From: an uncultured Eubacteriales bacterium
Lineage (GTDB): Bacteria > Bacillota > Clostridia > Oscillospirales > Acutalibacteraceae
Assembly (NCBI GenBank): GCA_948968885.1
Contig: CAREUR010000012.1
Span: 1-34,116 of the forward strand
Length of the DNA: 34,116 bases
Direction: 5' to 3'
The notes under the pieces were generated by a model. That model worked only from the letters and a program-made list of their open reading frames with translations, was not told the DNA's origin and made no database searches. Positions 1-5,708 of the stretch are shown here, piece by piece. Position 1 is the stretch's first letter. Each line of letters opens with the position of its first letter. The position numbers were made by a program, and so were the translations under genes.

Positions 1-531
1 GAAATAATGAGGCAAGGCTGTGAAATGCTGATAGAAAACAAGGCAGAAATTCTTCATGATATGCTTAAGATCTATAAACAAATTAGTAATGACTCTAATA
101 TAAAAATTGACATTTCAAAAACAAAAAATGAAATATTAGAGGTTGTAAAGAAAAAAGATAAACTTTTAGAGCTTAATATAAAAAACAAGATAAATGATGA
201 AGAGTTTGAAGAAAGAAATAATTATTTTAATAACGAGGTTCAAGATTTAAAAAAACGCCTAGAGCAACTTGAAGAGGATGAGCTAAAGAGCAAACAACTT
301 TGTCAATCTGTGGACAAGCTAAAAAGTCTCATAACTAATGAGCTAGATTTCAAGGATGGGCTAAATGGCAATTTAATAGATTCATTATTAGATAGGATAG
401 AAGTTTATAAATGTAAAGAACCGGACGTTGTTGAACTTAAAGTTTTCTTTAAAATAGTAAAGAGAGAATTAAACTTTCTTATAAAACGGCGTGGAAGAAA
501 TAATTCCGTTTGTATCAGTCCATACACATGA
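1..531 (+). CDS. Large serine recombinase, C-terminal part (cut by window start)
   Basis: The frame is open from the first base, so the catalytic N-terminal domain lies outside the window. What remains is a highly charged coiled-coil segment, with the typical stretch KINDEEFEERNNYF near residues 60-75, followed by a beta-rich tail SLLDRIEVYK. Both are hallmarks of the C-terminal region of large serine recombinases of the SpoIVCA/phage-integrase type, which cut and rejoin DNA at att sites. The gene is AT-rich compared with the spoIVA and pdaA sequence to its right. Its last codons and stop overlap the point where spoIVA coding sequence begins, so the gene sits at the very end of its element. 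Family assignment is by resemblance of the C-terminal part only; the catalytic serine cannot be seen. Confidence 0.8.
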   Translation, partial: EIMRQGCEMLIENKAEILHDMLKIYKQISNDSNIKIDISKTKNEILEVVKKKDKLLELNIKNKINDEEFEERNNYFNNEVQDLKKRLEQLEEDELKSKQLCQSVDKLKSLITNELDFKDGLNGNLIDSLLDRIEVYKCKEPDVVELKVFFKIVKRELNFLIKRRGRNNSVCISPYT

Positions 532-803
532 TGAAAACCCGCATAACCACAGAAGTCACGCCGATTGTAGGCTCAGAGCAGCAGTCCGAAGAGCTTGTGA
601 ACTATCTTTTAAAGGAGTTTGAGGAAAATCCGGGCAAAATATGGGAGTCAAATATATTTGGAAAGTCGCTCTATGAGCTGGTGAACGAAGGGCTGCACAA
701 TAAGCTTTACAGGATGCCAAACGACGCCAGAACAAAAATAAAAGAAACGATCGAAAGAATAATAAACGACGGATGTAACGGGCTAATCTGCATAATTCTT
801 TAG
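510..803 (+). CDS. spoIVA: SpoIVA, C-terminal segment of an interrupted gene
   Basis: SpoIVA is the ATP-hydrolysing protein that polymerises on the forespore surface as the base of the spore coat. From codon 4 (base 519) the 94 residues match the SpoIVA C-terminus: SIHMMK at the start, GSEQQSEELVNYLLKEFE, IWESNIFGKSL, and the end CNGLICIIL. SpoIVA is normally about 490 residues with the Walker ATPase domain in the N-terminal half, so roughly 400 residues are missing. In-frame TTG at 510 has no good ribosome binding site and is preceded by a stop at 501-503, so this part is unlikely to be translated by itself. It is the segment thought to dock SpoIVA on the forespore membrane through SpoVM. 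The adjacent recombinase suggests a reversible interruption, not simple decay. Confidence 0.85.
   Translation: MYQSIHMMKTRITTEVTPIVGSEQQSEELVNYLLKEFEENPGKIWESNIFGKSLYELVNEGLHNKLYRMPNDARTKIKETIERIINDGCNGLICIIL
511..526. other. Putative recombinase attachment junction (attL/attR-type) inside spoIVA
   Basis: TGTAT (511-515) and ATACA (522-526) form an inverted repeat around the hexamer CAGTCC. The dyad centre is at 518/519. SpoIVA similarity begins with the serine codon at 519, that is, at the dyad centre: from memory the family reads Pro-Ser-Ile-His-Met here, while this sequence has Gln then Ser-Ile-His-Met. The recombinase stop codon (529-531) lies just past it. Serine recombinases use short dyad-symmetric sites with a central 2-bp crossover, so this is where the element's right boundary is expected. 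The partner end is outside the window, so this is inferred. Confidence 0.55.
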
Positions 804-817
804 CTATACAAGGGGCG

Positions 818-1636
818 GTGGGCATATTGGTAATAGTTTTTAGGCGCAAGTATATCATTCTTTCCACGTTTATCTGCTTTGTGGTGGCTTCTGTGGTGAT
901 CGGTACCAGTCTGTCGGCGAGCAATAAGTCTGTAGTAACGTCGAAGGCCGTGAATAACAACTGGGGCCTAAGCTTTAGCGAAAACGGCAAAGCGCCCACA
1001 GGCAACGCGAGTAGCGAATTTTTGAAGCAGTACGATGCCTATTATGTGGGGAACCCCGAAGAAAAAAAGATATACCTGACGTTTGATGCAGGCTTTGAAA
1101 ACGGCTATACACCAACTATTTTGGACGTCTTAAAGAAAAATGACGTAAAAGCGGCGTTCTTTTTGGTTGGCAATTACATAAAGACGAGCCCAGATTTAGT
1201 GAAGCGGATGGAGGCAGAAGGCCACATAGTTGGGAACCATACCTTTTCGCACCCGGATATGTCGAAGATTTCGGACATGGAGTCGTTTAAGAAGGAGATC
1301 TCTAAGCTGGAGGAGATGTACAAAGAAACAACCGGCAAGGATATGCTAAAATTCTACAGACCACCGCAGGGCAAGTATAACGAAGAAAACTTAAAGCACG
1401 CGCACGAGCTGGGCTACAAGACGATATTTTGGAGCTTGGCGTACGTAGACTGGCTAACCGACAAACAGCCAAGCAAAGAGCATGCGTTTGAGAAGCTTGC
1501 GAGGATACATCCGGGAGCCATAGTGCTGCTGCATAGCACATCCAAAACGAACTCGGAAATATTAGATGAATTAGTAAATAAATGGAAATCAGAAGGCTAC
1601 ACATTCGCACCACTAACAGAGCTTAGTGATAATTGA
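818..1636 (+). CDS. pdaA: PdaA-type polysaccharide deacetylase (muramic delta-lactam formation in spore cortex)
   Basis: NodB-fold deacetylase that removes the N-acetyl group from muramic acid so that cortex muramic delta-lactam can form. Residues 12-34 are a hydrophobic N-terminal anchor. TFDAG with Asp90 is the PdaA version of motif 1, where the usual second Asp is Ala. The metal-binding HTFSH motif has His141 and His145. RPPQGKYN (Arg181) is motif 3 and LLHS (His239) is motif 5. The length of 272 residues fits the family. The start used is GTG at 818, with AGGGGCGG at 811-818 very close; TTG at 827 fits the spacing better and is an alternative. It begins 14 bases after the spoIVA stop, suggesting co-transcription, so excision of the element would also affect its transcription. 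Confidence 0.88.
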   Translation: MGILVIVFRRKYIILSTFICFVVASVVIGTSLSASNKSVVTSKAVNNNWGLSFSENGKAPTGNASSEFLKQYDAYYVGNPEEKKIYLTFDAGFENGYTPTILDVLKKNDVKAAFFLVGNYIKTSPDLVKRMEAEGHIVGNHTFSHPDMSKISDMESFKKEISKLEEMYKETTGKDMLKFYRPPQGKYNEENLKHAHELGYKTIFWSLAYVDWLTDKQPSKEHAFEKLARIHPGAIVLLHSTSKTNSEILDELVNKWKSEGYTFAPLTELSDN

Positions 1637-1672
1637 CTAAAAAAATTGGAAAAACTTTAGAATATATTACTG

Positions 1673-1701
1673 TTGACGAAATAAAAACAATGTAATATAA
1701 T
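1673..1701 (+). promoter_or_regulatory. Sigma-A promoter for the first double-glycine peptide
   Basis: TTGACG at 1673-1678 and TATAAT at 1696-1701 are separated by exactly 17 bases. The next gene on this strand starts at 1919, so the transcript would have a long leader of about 210 bases. Confidence 0.75.
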
Positions 1702-1918
1702 CAAAGATACCGCAATAAATTTTGATTTTAAGTATAAAAACAGCACAGGATCTTATACGTTCGCTGCTCAGCGCCCATTTAAAAATCTTATATTTGTACC
1801 AAAAGTATTCATAAAAATTGCTTTAGAAGGTGATTTTGTGAGTGCTTTTTTGTTTAAAACGCGTTAAAAAGGAAAGTTTATTATTAGGTTTAATTTTTTT
1901 GAATAGGAGTGTTGCAAA
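1702..1918 (+). promoter_or_regulatory. Long AT-rich leader with a possible 9-codon ORF
   Basis: The leader ahead of the 1919 peptide gene holds a possible mini-ORF at 1838-1867. It has a GTG start, the predicted peptide VSAFLFKTR and a TAA stop, with GAAGGTGAT at 1827-1834 as ribosome binding site. I see no recognised riboswitch. A role in controlling the downstream peptide is only a possibility. Confidence 0.25.
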
Positions 1919-2143
1919 ATGAGCGAAGAGTTAAAAAGAGAACGGTTAGAATTAAATGATTTGTCCTCGGTGGCAGGCGGGGTGGCTGTTGACGTTAACT
2001 CCGAAACAAGATGCGTAAAACCAGAGGGTAGCTTTAAAATTTTGGACTATAAAGAAGAAGAATGGTGCCGGGATGGGGCCCCATCTAAATGCAAGTATTG
2101 CTGGCATTTAAAGTTTGACAACGGCTTTTTTTGCGACGTTTGA
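1919..2143 (+). CDS. Cysteine-rich peptide precursor with double-glycine leader
   Basis: The 74-residue product has a 21-residue acidic leader containing LELNDLSSVAGG, a classic double-glycine cleavage site of the type cut by C39-domain peptidase/ABC exporters (PCAT). Cleavage after GG would release a 53-residue peptide with five cysteines (RC, WC, KC, YC and FC), two of them in CKYC. It is rich in charged and aromatic residues. Such a layout occurs in class II bacteriocins and in some modified peptides (RiPPs). An odd number of cysteines suggests dimerisation, a free thiol or modification. ATAGGAG at about 1903-1909 precedes ATG at 1919. No modification enzyme, C39 exporter or immunity protein is adjacent. 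I do not recognise the core family; the leader call is solid, the activity is not known. Confidence 0.7.
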   Translation: MSEELKRERLELNDLSSVAGGVAVDVNSETRCVKPEGSFKILDYKEEEWCRDGAPSKCKYCWHLKFDNGFFCDV

Positions 2144-2212
2144 TTTGGAATCAAAGAAGGATTCGAAAGGTTAGAAGGTTATTGATTAAAATTAAAAAAT
2201 ATATAAAAGTGT

Positions 2213-2250
2213 CCCAACCTCTTGCACAAAACGAAGAGATTGGGGTTTTC
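2213..2250 (+). terminator. Rho-independent terminator after the cysteine-rich peptide gene
   Basis: CCCAACCTCTT (2213-2223) pairs with AAGAGATTGGG (2234-2244) with one C-A mismatch and a 10-base loop. It is followed by GTTTTCCTTT. It lies 70 bases past the peptide stop, between two convergent peptide genes, and may serve both directions. Confidence 0.7.
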
Positions 2251-2352
2251 CTTTGAAAAATGCAAAATAATATTAATAATAATGATGGCCGTTTTCGAGC
2301 GGCTCACAGCCAAGATTCTCTACAGCGTTGATTCAGGTTGCCGAAAAGCGCA

Positions 2353-2544
2353 TTAGTGTAATCCTACAAATCTATCAAGGTCTGAAATGTCTTTGTCAGT
2401 AAGTGGTTTGCCGGGAGTAACAGGTTTTTTGCGCTTTCTTAGTTTGAGGTTAGTAGTGTCAATTGGAGCATTATTACCTCCAGCACCTCCGGACACCATA
2501 TTCAAATTATTTTCATTCAGCTCAAAATTTTCTTTTTTTGACAT
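2353..2544 (-). CDS. Cysteine-free basic peptide precursor with double-glycine leader
   Basis: The 63-residue product starts at ATG 2544. AAAGGA lies 9 bases upstream, which favours this start over ATG at 2553, directly abutting the binding site. Residues 1-20 end in ELNENNLNMVSGG, a double-glycine leader sharing the pattern E-L-N, L, V, GG with the leader at 1919-1981. The predicted mature part of 43 residues has a basic cluster LKLRKRKK and a proline-rich stretch, followed by an acidic segment LTDKDISDLD. It has no cysteine. It could be a secreted bacteriocin-like or signalling peptide; I do not recognise a family. The gene faces the 1919 gene and has its own strong promoter with a palindrome at the start site. 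Confidence 0.65.
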   Translation of the reverse strand: MSKKENFELNENNLNMVSGGAGGNNAPIDTTNLKLRKRKKPVTPGKPLTDKDISDLDRFVGLH

Positions 2545-2574
2545 AGCAATCATTCCTTTCTTTAAAATGAAATC

Positions 2575-2592
2575 ATAAGGTGCACACCTTAT
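2575..2592. promoter_or_regulatory. Palindromic operator candidate at the transcription start of the 2353-2544 peptide gene
   Basis: ATAAGGTG (2575-2582) and CACCTTAT (2585-2592) are perfect 8-base arms around two bases. On the minus strand the palindrome begins 4 bases past the -10 element, so it covers the expected start point. That is the usual place for a dimeric repressor. It could alternatively form a 5' hairpin in the RNA. Confidence 0.5.
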
Positions 2593-2596
2593 AGTA

Positions 2597-2625
2597 ATTA
2601 TAACATAATTATGCGCAAATGTCAA
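2597..2625 (-). promoter_or_regulatory. Perfect consensus sigma-A promoter for the basic peptide gene
   Basis: On the minus strand TTGACA (2620-2625) and TATAAT (2597-2602) are separated by 17 bases. A promoter this strong next to a palindrome at the start site suggests a gene that is kept off by a repressor until needed. Confidence 0.85.
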
Positions 2626-2684
2626 TTAATTTTTGTTAAATAAAACGCATAAATGTATAAATTTGTCTTTTTGTGTTGCGCTTC

Positions 2685-2713
2685 TTGTAATTTTAAACTT
2701 TTTGTGGTAAAAT
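2685..2713 (+). promoter_or_regulatory. Promoter for the upstream ORF and corA
   Basis: TTGTAA (2685-2690) and TAAAAT (2708-2713) with a 17-base spacer. Expected start is near 2720, giving a leader of about 180 bases before corA that contains the 33-codon ORF. Confidence 0.55.
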
Positions 2714-2771
2714 CTAAAGTATATGTTTGTGCGGCGGTTGAAAATTACATTTAATTGAAGGTGGTGGAGAT

Positions 2772-2873
2772 ATGGTTCCTGGTGACCCTAACCCTTGCGG
2801 GCGATTTGATGAGAAAAAATATCTTTTATTAGGGAAACATATCGATTCTGCCGGGCGTTTTATGTTCCCCTAG
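2772..2873 (+). CDS. 33-codon upstream ORF in the corA leader, candidate magnesium-sensing leader peptide
   Basis: ATG at 2772 follows a strong ribosome binding site (GAAGGTGG, 2757-2764, spacing 7). TAG at 2871-2873 ends the ORF 25 bases before the corA start. The peptide begins MVPGDPNPCGRFDEKK, with prolines at 3, 6 and 8 and aspartate at 5. Escherichia coli MgtL, the leader peptide of the magnesium transporter gene mgtA, begins MEPDPTPLP; such Pro/Asp/Glu-rich starts destabilise the translating ribosome at low magnesium. The likeness in composition and the position before a magnesium transporter gene suggest the same role. The last codons overlap an RNA element that can hide or expose the corA ribosome binding site. 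A secreted or toxic small peptide cannot be excluded. Confidence 0.6.
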   Translation: MVPGDPNPCGRFDEKKYLLLGKHIDSAGRFMFP

Positions 2874-2887
2874 TAATTTTAGGGGGA
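2826..2887 (+). promoter_or_regulatory. Mutually exclusive RNA hairpins controlling the corA ribosome binding site (candidate attenuator)
   Basis: Three segments compete. Arm A (2826-2841) pairs with arm B (2861-2876) over 16 positions with one G-U and one A-C mismatch. Arm B also pairs, through 2865-2872 (TTCCCCTA), with arm C at 2880-2887 (TAGGGGGA), an 8-pair hairpin with a 7-base loop. Arm C contains AGGGGG, the best ribosome binding site for corA. Arm A lies inside the upstream ORF (codons 19-24) and arm B overlaps its last codons and stop. A ribosome on arm A would allow B:C and hide the site; early ribosome loss would allow A:B and expose it. No T-run follows B:C, so translation control is more likely than termination. 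Inferred from pairing by eye. Confidence 0.5.
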
Positions 2888-2898
2888 TTGGATAGCGC

Positions 2899-3831
2899 AT
2901 GGTGACTTATTATAAGAACGTGAAGGGCAAGCTTACGGAGGTTACGGACTATGAGCCGGAGTGCTGGATAAATTGCACGGCGCCCGACGACGACGAAAAG
3001 GACAAGCTGATTGACGAATTTGGCATTGACCCGGACTTTTTAAAGTCGGCCTTGGATGAAGAGGAGTCCTCGCATATAGACTGCGAAAACGGCAATACGC
3101 TTATTATTGTGGACATCCCAGTGGCGCGGAAAAACGAGAAAAGCATCACCTACCATACCACGCCGCTTGGTATAATCATCACGGACACGAATGTTATTAC
3201 CCTCTGTTTGCGCGAAAACGTCATTATTGGCGAGTTTGCCGAGGGTGTGGTGCGCAACATCTACCCGCAGTATAAAACGCAGTTCGTCTTGCATATCATC
3301 TTGCGGGCGACGATTAAGTACTTGCAATACTTGAAGCAGATCGATAAAATCAGCGATCACGCGGAGCACGAGCTGAGAAAATCAATGAAGAATAAGGAAC
3401 TTATCCAGCTTTTGGAAATAGAGAAGTCGCTGGTCTATTTTTCATCATCGTTAAAGGCAAACGAGGCGACGCTTGAGAAAATTGCACGAGGTCGGCTGAT
3501 AAAGCTGTTTGACGAAGACCGAGACCTTTTGGACGACGTGCTGATAGAAGTCAAGCAGGCTATAGAGATGTCAAACATACATATGAACATTTTGGCCAGC
3601 ACGATGGACGTTTTCGCATCGATAATCTCGAACAATTTGAATATAGTGATGAAAGTGCTCGCGTCGATAACGCTACTGTCATCTATACCAACGATTATTT
3701 CTGGCATCTACGGCATGAATGTTGAATATTTGCCGTTTACGCAAAGGCAGTATTGGTGGTTCCCGGTGATCCTCACCGGCGCGATCGTCGCGGTCGTTGC
3801 GTACATATTAAAGAAGAAAGATATGCTGTGA
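2899..3831 (+). CDS. corA: CorA-family divalent cation (magnesium) transporter
   Basis: CorA proteins are pentameric membrane channels for magnesium, sometimes cobalt, nickel or zinc. The 310 residues have the family layout: a soluble alpha/beta domain (about 1-130), a long helical region (about 135-245), and two C-terminal membrane helices (about 247-270 and 288-304). The signature YGMN is at 271-274 between the helices. The C-terminus is short and basic. ATG at 2899 follows AGGGGG at 2881-2886; the spacing of 12 is long and that site can be hidden in a hairpin. The leader carries a short upstream ORF that may sense magnesium. Ion specificity and direction of transport cannot be told from sequence. 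Confidence 0.88.
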   Translation: MVTYYKNVKGKLTEVTDYEPECWINCTAPDDDEKDKLIDEFGIDPDFLKSALDEEESSHIDCENGNTLIIVDIPVARKNEKSITYHTTPLGIIITDTNVITLCLRENVIIGEFAEGVVRNIYPQYKTQFVLHIILRATIKYLQYLKQIDKISDHAEHELRKSMKNKELIQLLEIEKSLVYFSSSLKANEATLEKIARGRLIKLFDEDRDLLDDVLIEVKQAIEMSNIHMNILASTMDVFASIISNNLNIVMKVLASITLLSSIPTIISGIYGMNVEYLPFTQRQYWWFPVILTGAIVAVVAYILKKKDML

Positions 3832-3857
3832 TTTGATAAAAATTTAGCGCACAAAAT

Positions 3858-3901
3858 AAAGCTCTACAGTGGCTTAACTTCGGGCCTGTAGAGCTTTTTG
3901 T
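3858..3901 (+). terminator. Bidirectional terminator between corA and the ABC transporter genes
   Basis: AAAGCTCTACAG (3858-3869) and CTGTAGAGCTTT (3886-3897) form a perfect 12-pair stem with a 16-base loop, followed by a T-run. On the minus strand the stem is followed by TTTATTTTG, so it can also end the convergent ABC operon. Confidence 0.88.
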
Positions 3902-3931
3902 TATATATATATATATAATTATGAAAGGAAG

Positions 3932-4720
3932 CTAGTTAATGTCCCTCTGCTTGAAAGTGTAGATCCCGACTACGGTTGCAATTGCGATATAAATAAGCAG
4001 CACGATTACGCCTCGTGTAGCCTGTGAAGGGTCGAAAAAAGCGCCAAAAATAGTATATGGATCAACATTAAATTCTAACTTAAGAACATCCTTAAGAAAC
4101 TGGTTTATTAACGCAGCTGCGCTGCTCTCCAAGAAGACAAAAGCCAGGAATATTGCAAGCGAGGAGCCCAAAGAGCGGAAGGACATGGCTAAGAATATAG
4201 CGATGGAGAGGTATGCAAGCAACTGAAGCGAATTTTTCCCAACGGTTTCCCAAAAATTATTTATATCAAAAAAACCGGGCATTCTGTCGTTTATCATTAC
4301 TTTTGCAGTTATAAAAGAAGTTGCAAACGACAACAATATGTTTACAATGGCCACAACCAAGGCGGTTATGAATTTAGAAACATATATAAATTCACGCCGA
4401 TAGCCCTTAGATGCAATATTTTTAATAGTTCCGTAGCTGAATTCAGAAACGGCAAACATAACAGCAAAAATGCCGATCAAAAACGTGCACTGCGGGATAA
4501 ACTGCGGGAAAAATTCAAAGAAAGGTTTAGCAAGGTTACTAAGAATGTAGTCAGAGAACTCGCTAGGATTGTCTAAAGCGGTAAGGTATACAGAGAACTG
4601 CGTAAATGAAGCAAAAAAAACAGAAAAAACATTAAGAAAAGAGATGACCCAAAAAGAAACTGTGCGAAAAGCCTTATAAAAGTCGATTTTTAAAACATTA
4701 AGCATTTTTGTCGCCTCCAA
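3932..4720 (-). CDS. ABC-2 type transporter permease
   Basis: 262-residue membrane protein with about six hydrophobic segments, beginning with LKIDFYKAFRTVSFWVISFL, typical of ABC-2 permeases in NatB/BcrB/lantibiotic-immunity-type exporters. It carries FSYGTIKNIASKGYRREFIYVSK, the conserved cytoplasmic stretch after the second helix in this group. The start at 4720 lies inside the end of the upstream ATPase gene (overlap 23 bases), so translation is probably coupled; ATG at 4705 (MLNVLKIDFYK) is an alternative. It forms a two-gene exporter with the ATPase. The substrate is unknown; peptide antibiotics or ions are the common ones in this family. Proximity to two peptide-precursor genes makes self-protection a possibility only. 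Confidence 0.8.
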   Translation of the reverse strand: MEATKMLNVLKIDFYKAFRTVSFWVISFLNVFSVFFASFTQFSVYLTALDNPSEFSDYILSNLAKPFFEFFPQFIPQCTFLIGIFAVMFAVSEFSYGTIKNIASKGYRREFIYVSKFITALVVAIVNILLSFATSFITAKVMINDRMPGFFDINNFWETVGKNSLQLLAYLSIAIFLAMSFRSLGSSLAIFLAFVFLESSAAALINQFLKDVLKLEFNVDPYTIFGAFFDPSQATRGVIVLLIYIAIATVVGIYTFKQRDIN

Positions 4721-5609
4721 TCACCTTCATAAAATATTCTTCCAAATCGACGGACTTCTTCGAAATCAAATCAACAACCACATCATTCTTGGCCAAAGCG
4801 CTAGTCACAACGCCGGGAGTATCGATAAAATCGTAAACCTCCAAAGTATTTTCATTAACAACAGAGAATTTATCGGTATCTAACGCACTTCTCAAAACCT
4901 CAGCCGCGCGGTTAGCATCGTTCACCTTAACAATAAGGCTGGACTGGCAGCGAGTCTCGAGCTCATCCCCGGTGAATTCATCGATAAGAACGCCATCGTT
5001 AATTATCCCGTACCGAGTGGCCAGCTTAGACAGCTCGCCCAAAATGTGGCTAGAAATAAGTATAGTCAAGCCCCTTTCCTGGTTAATCCGCTTAAGCATG
5101 TTGCGAACCTCGATGATTCCTTCGGGATCAAGGCCGTTTGTAGGTTCGTCCAAAATGAGAAATTCAGGATCACCCATCAAAGTCATCGCGATGCCAAGGC
5201 GTTGTTTCATACCGAGTGAAAATTTCTTAACCTTTTTTCTGCCGACATCACTAAGGCCAACGAGCTTCAAAGTCTCGTCTATTATGGATTTATCCTTAGA
5301 GCCGAGCAGTTTCCATTGAATAAGCATGTTCTGCCGGGCGCTCAGATTGGGCACAAAAGCCGGAGCCTCAATAACAGTGCCGATTTTGTGGCGAGCCTTG
5401 TCTAGCCGCTTGCTGCCAAAAAGCTCAATAGAGCCGCTAGTGGGGCGCGAAAGGCCAACCAACATTTTAATAAGAGTCGTCTTACCGGCGCCATTTCGGC
5501 CAATAAAGCCATATATGTCGCCCTTTTTGATAGTCATATTCACAGACGATACAGCCGTTTTTTTTGCAAATTTTTTGGTGATATCAACAGTCTGCAAAAC
5601 ATTTTCCAT
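4698..5609 (-). CDS. ABC transporter ATP-binding protein (BcrA/NatA type)
   Basis: 303-residue ATPase of a two-component exporter. Walker A is GRNGAGKT at 37-44, the signature is LGMKQRLGIAM, and Walker B is FLILDEPTNGLDPEG, followed by the H-loop SSHILGEL. After the nucleotide-binding domain comes an approximately 80-residue C-terminal extension typical of the DrrA/BcrA/NatA group. ATG at 5609 is preceded by AGGAGGT (complement of 5618-5624). The gene overlaps the permease gene at its end and has its own consensus promoter. Confidence 0.85.
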   Translation of the reverse strand: MENVLQTVDITKKFAKKTAVSSVNMTIKKGDIYGFIGRNGAGKTTLIKMLVGLSRPTSGSIELFGSKRLDKARHKIGTVIEAPAFVPNLSARQNMLIQWKLLGSKDKSIIDETLKLVGLSDVGRKKVKKFSLGMKQRLGIAMTLMGDPEFLILDEPTNGLDPEGIIEVRNMLKRINQERGLTILISSHILGELSKLATRYGIINDGVLIDEFTGDELETRCQSSLIVKVNDANRAAEVLRSALDTDKFSVVNENTLEVYDFIDTPGVVTSALAKNDVVVDLISKKSVDLEEYFMKVIGGDKNA

Positions 5610-5627
5610 ACAAAAAACCTCCTAACC

Positions 5628-5643
5628 TTCACATTAATGTTAA
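5628..5643. promoter_or_regulatory. Palindrome at the ABC operon transcription start
   Basis: ACATTAATGT (5631-5640) is a perfect palindrome. It extends to 16 bases (5628-5643) with one mismatched pair. It lies 4 bases downstream of the -10 on the minus strand, a position suited to a repressor. Confidence 0.35.
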
Positions 5644-5646
5644 TTA

Positions 5647-5675
5647 ATTATAACACAAAACAGAAAAAATGTCAA
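5647..5675 (-). promoter_or_regulatory. Perfect consensus sigma-A promoter for the ABC transporter operon
   Basis: On the minus strand TTGACA (5670-5675), 17 bases, TATAAT (5647-5652). It lies 33 bases past the stop of the PBP gene upstream. Confidence 0.85.
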
Positions 5676-5708
5676 GCGCGCCGAGGGGTAGAGATATTTG
5701 TTGAAATT

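Noticed and set aside
2282..2356. 24-codon ORF starting MMAVFERLTAKIL
   Set aside because: No ribosome binding site, no promoter of its own after the terminator at 2213, and it overlaps the end of the minus-strand peptide gene.
2720..2898. M-box or other magnesium riboswitch before corA
   Set aside because: The leader is too short and lacks the large conserved helices of an M-box; the short ORF and local hairpins explain it better.
3902..3917. TA dinucleotide repeat
   Set aside because: A short simple repeat next to a terminator with no link to a gene start, so no evidence for phase variation.
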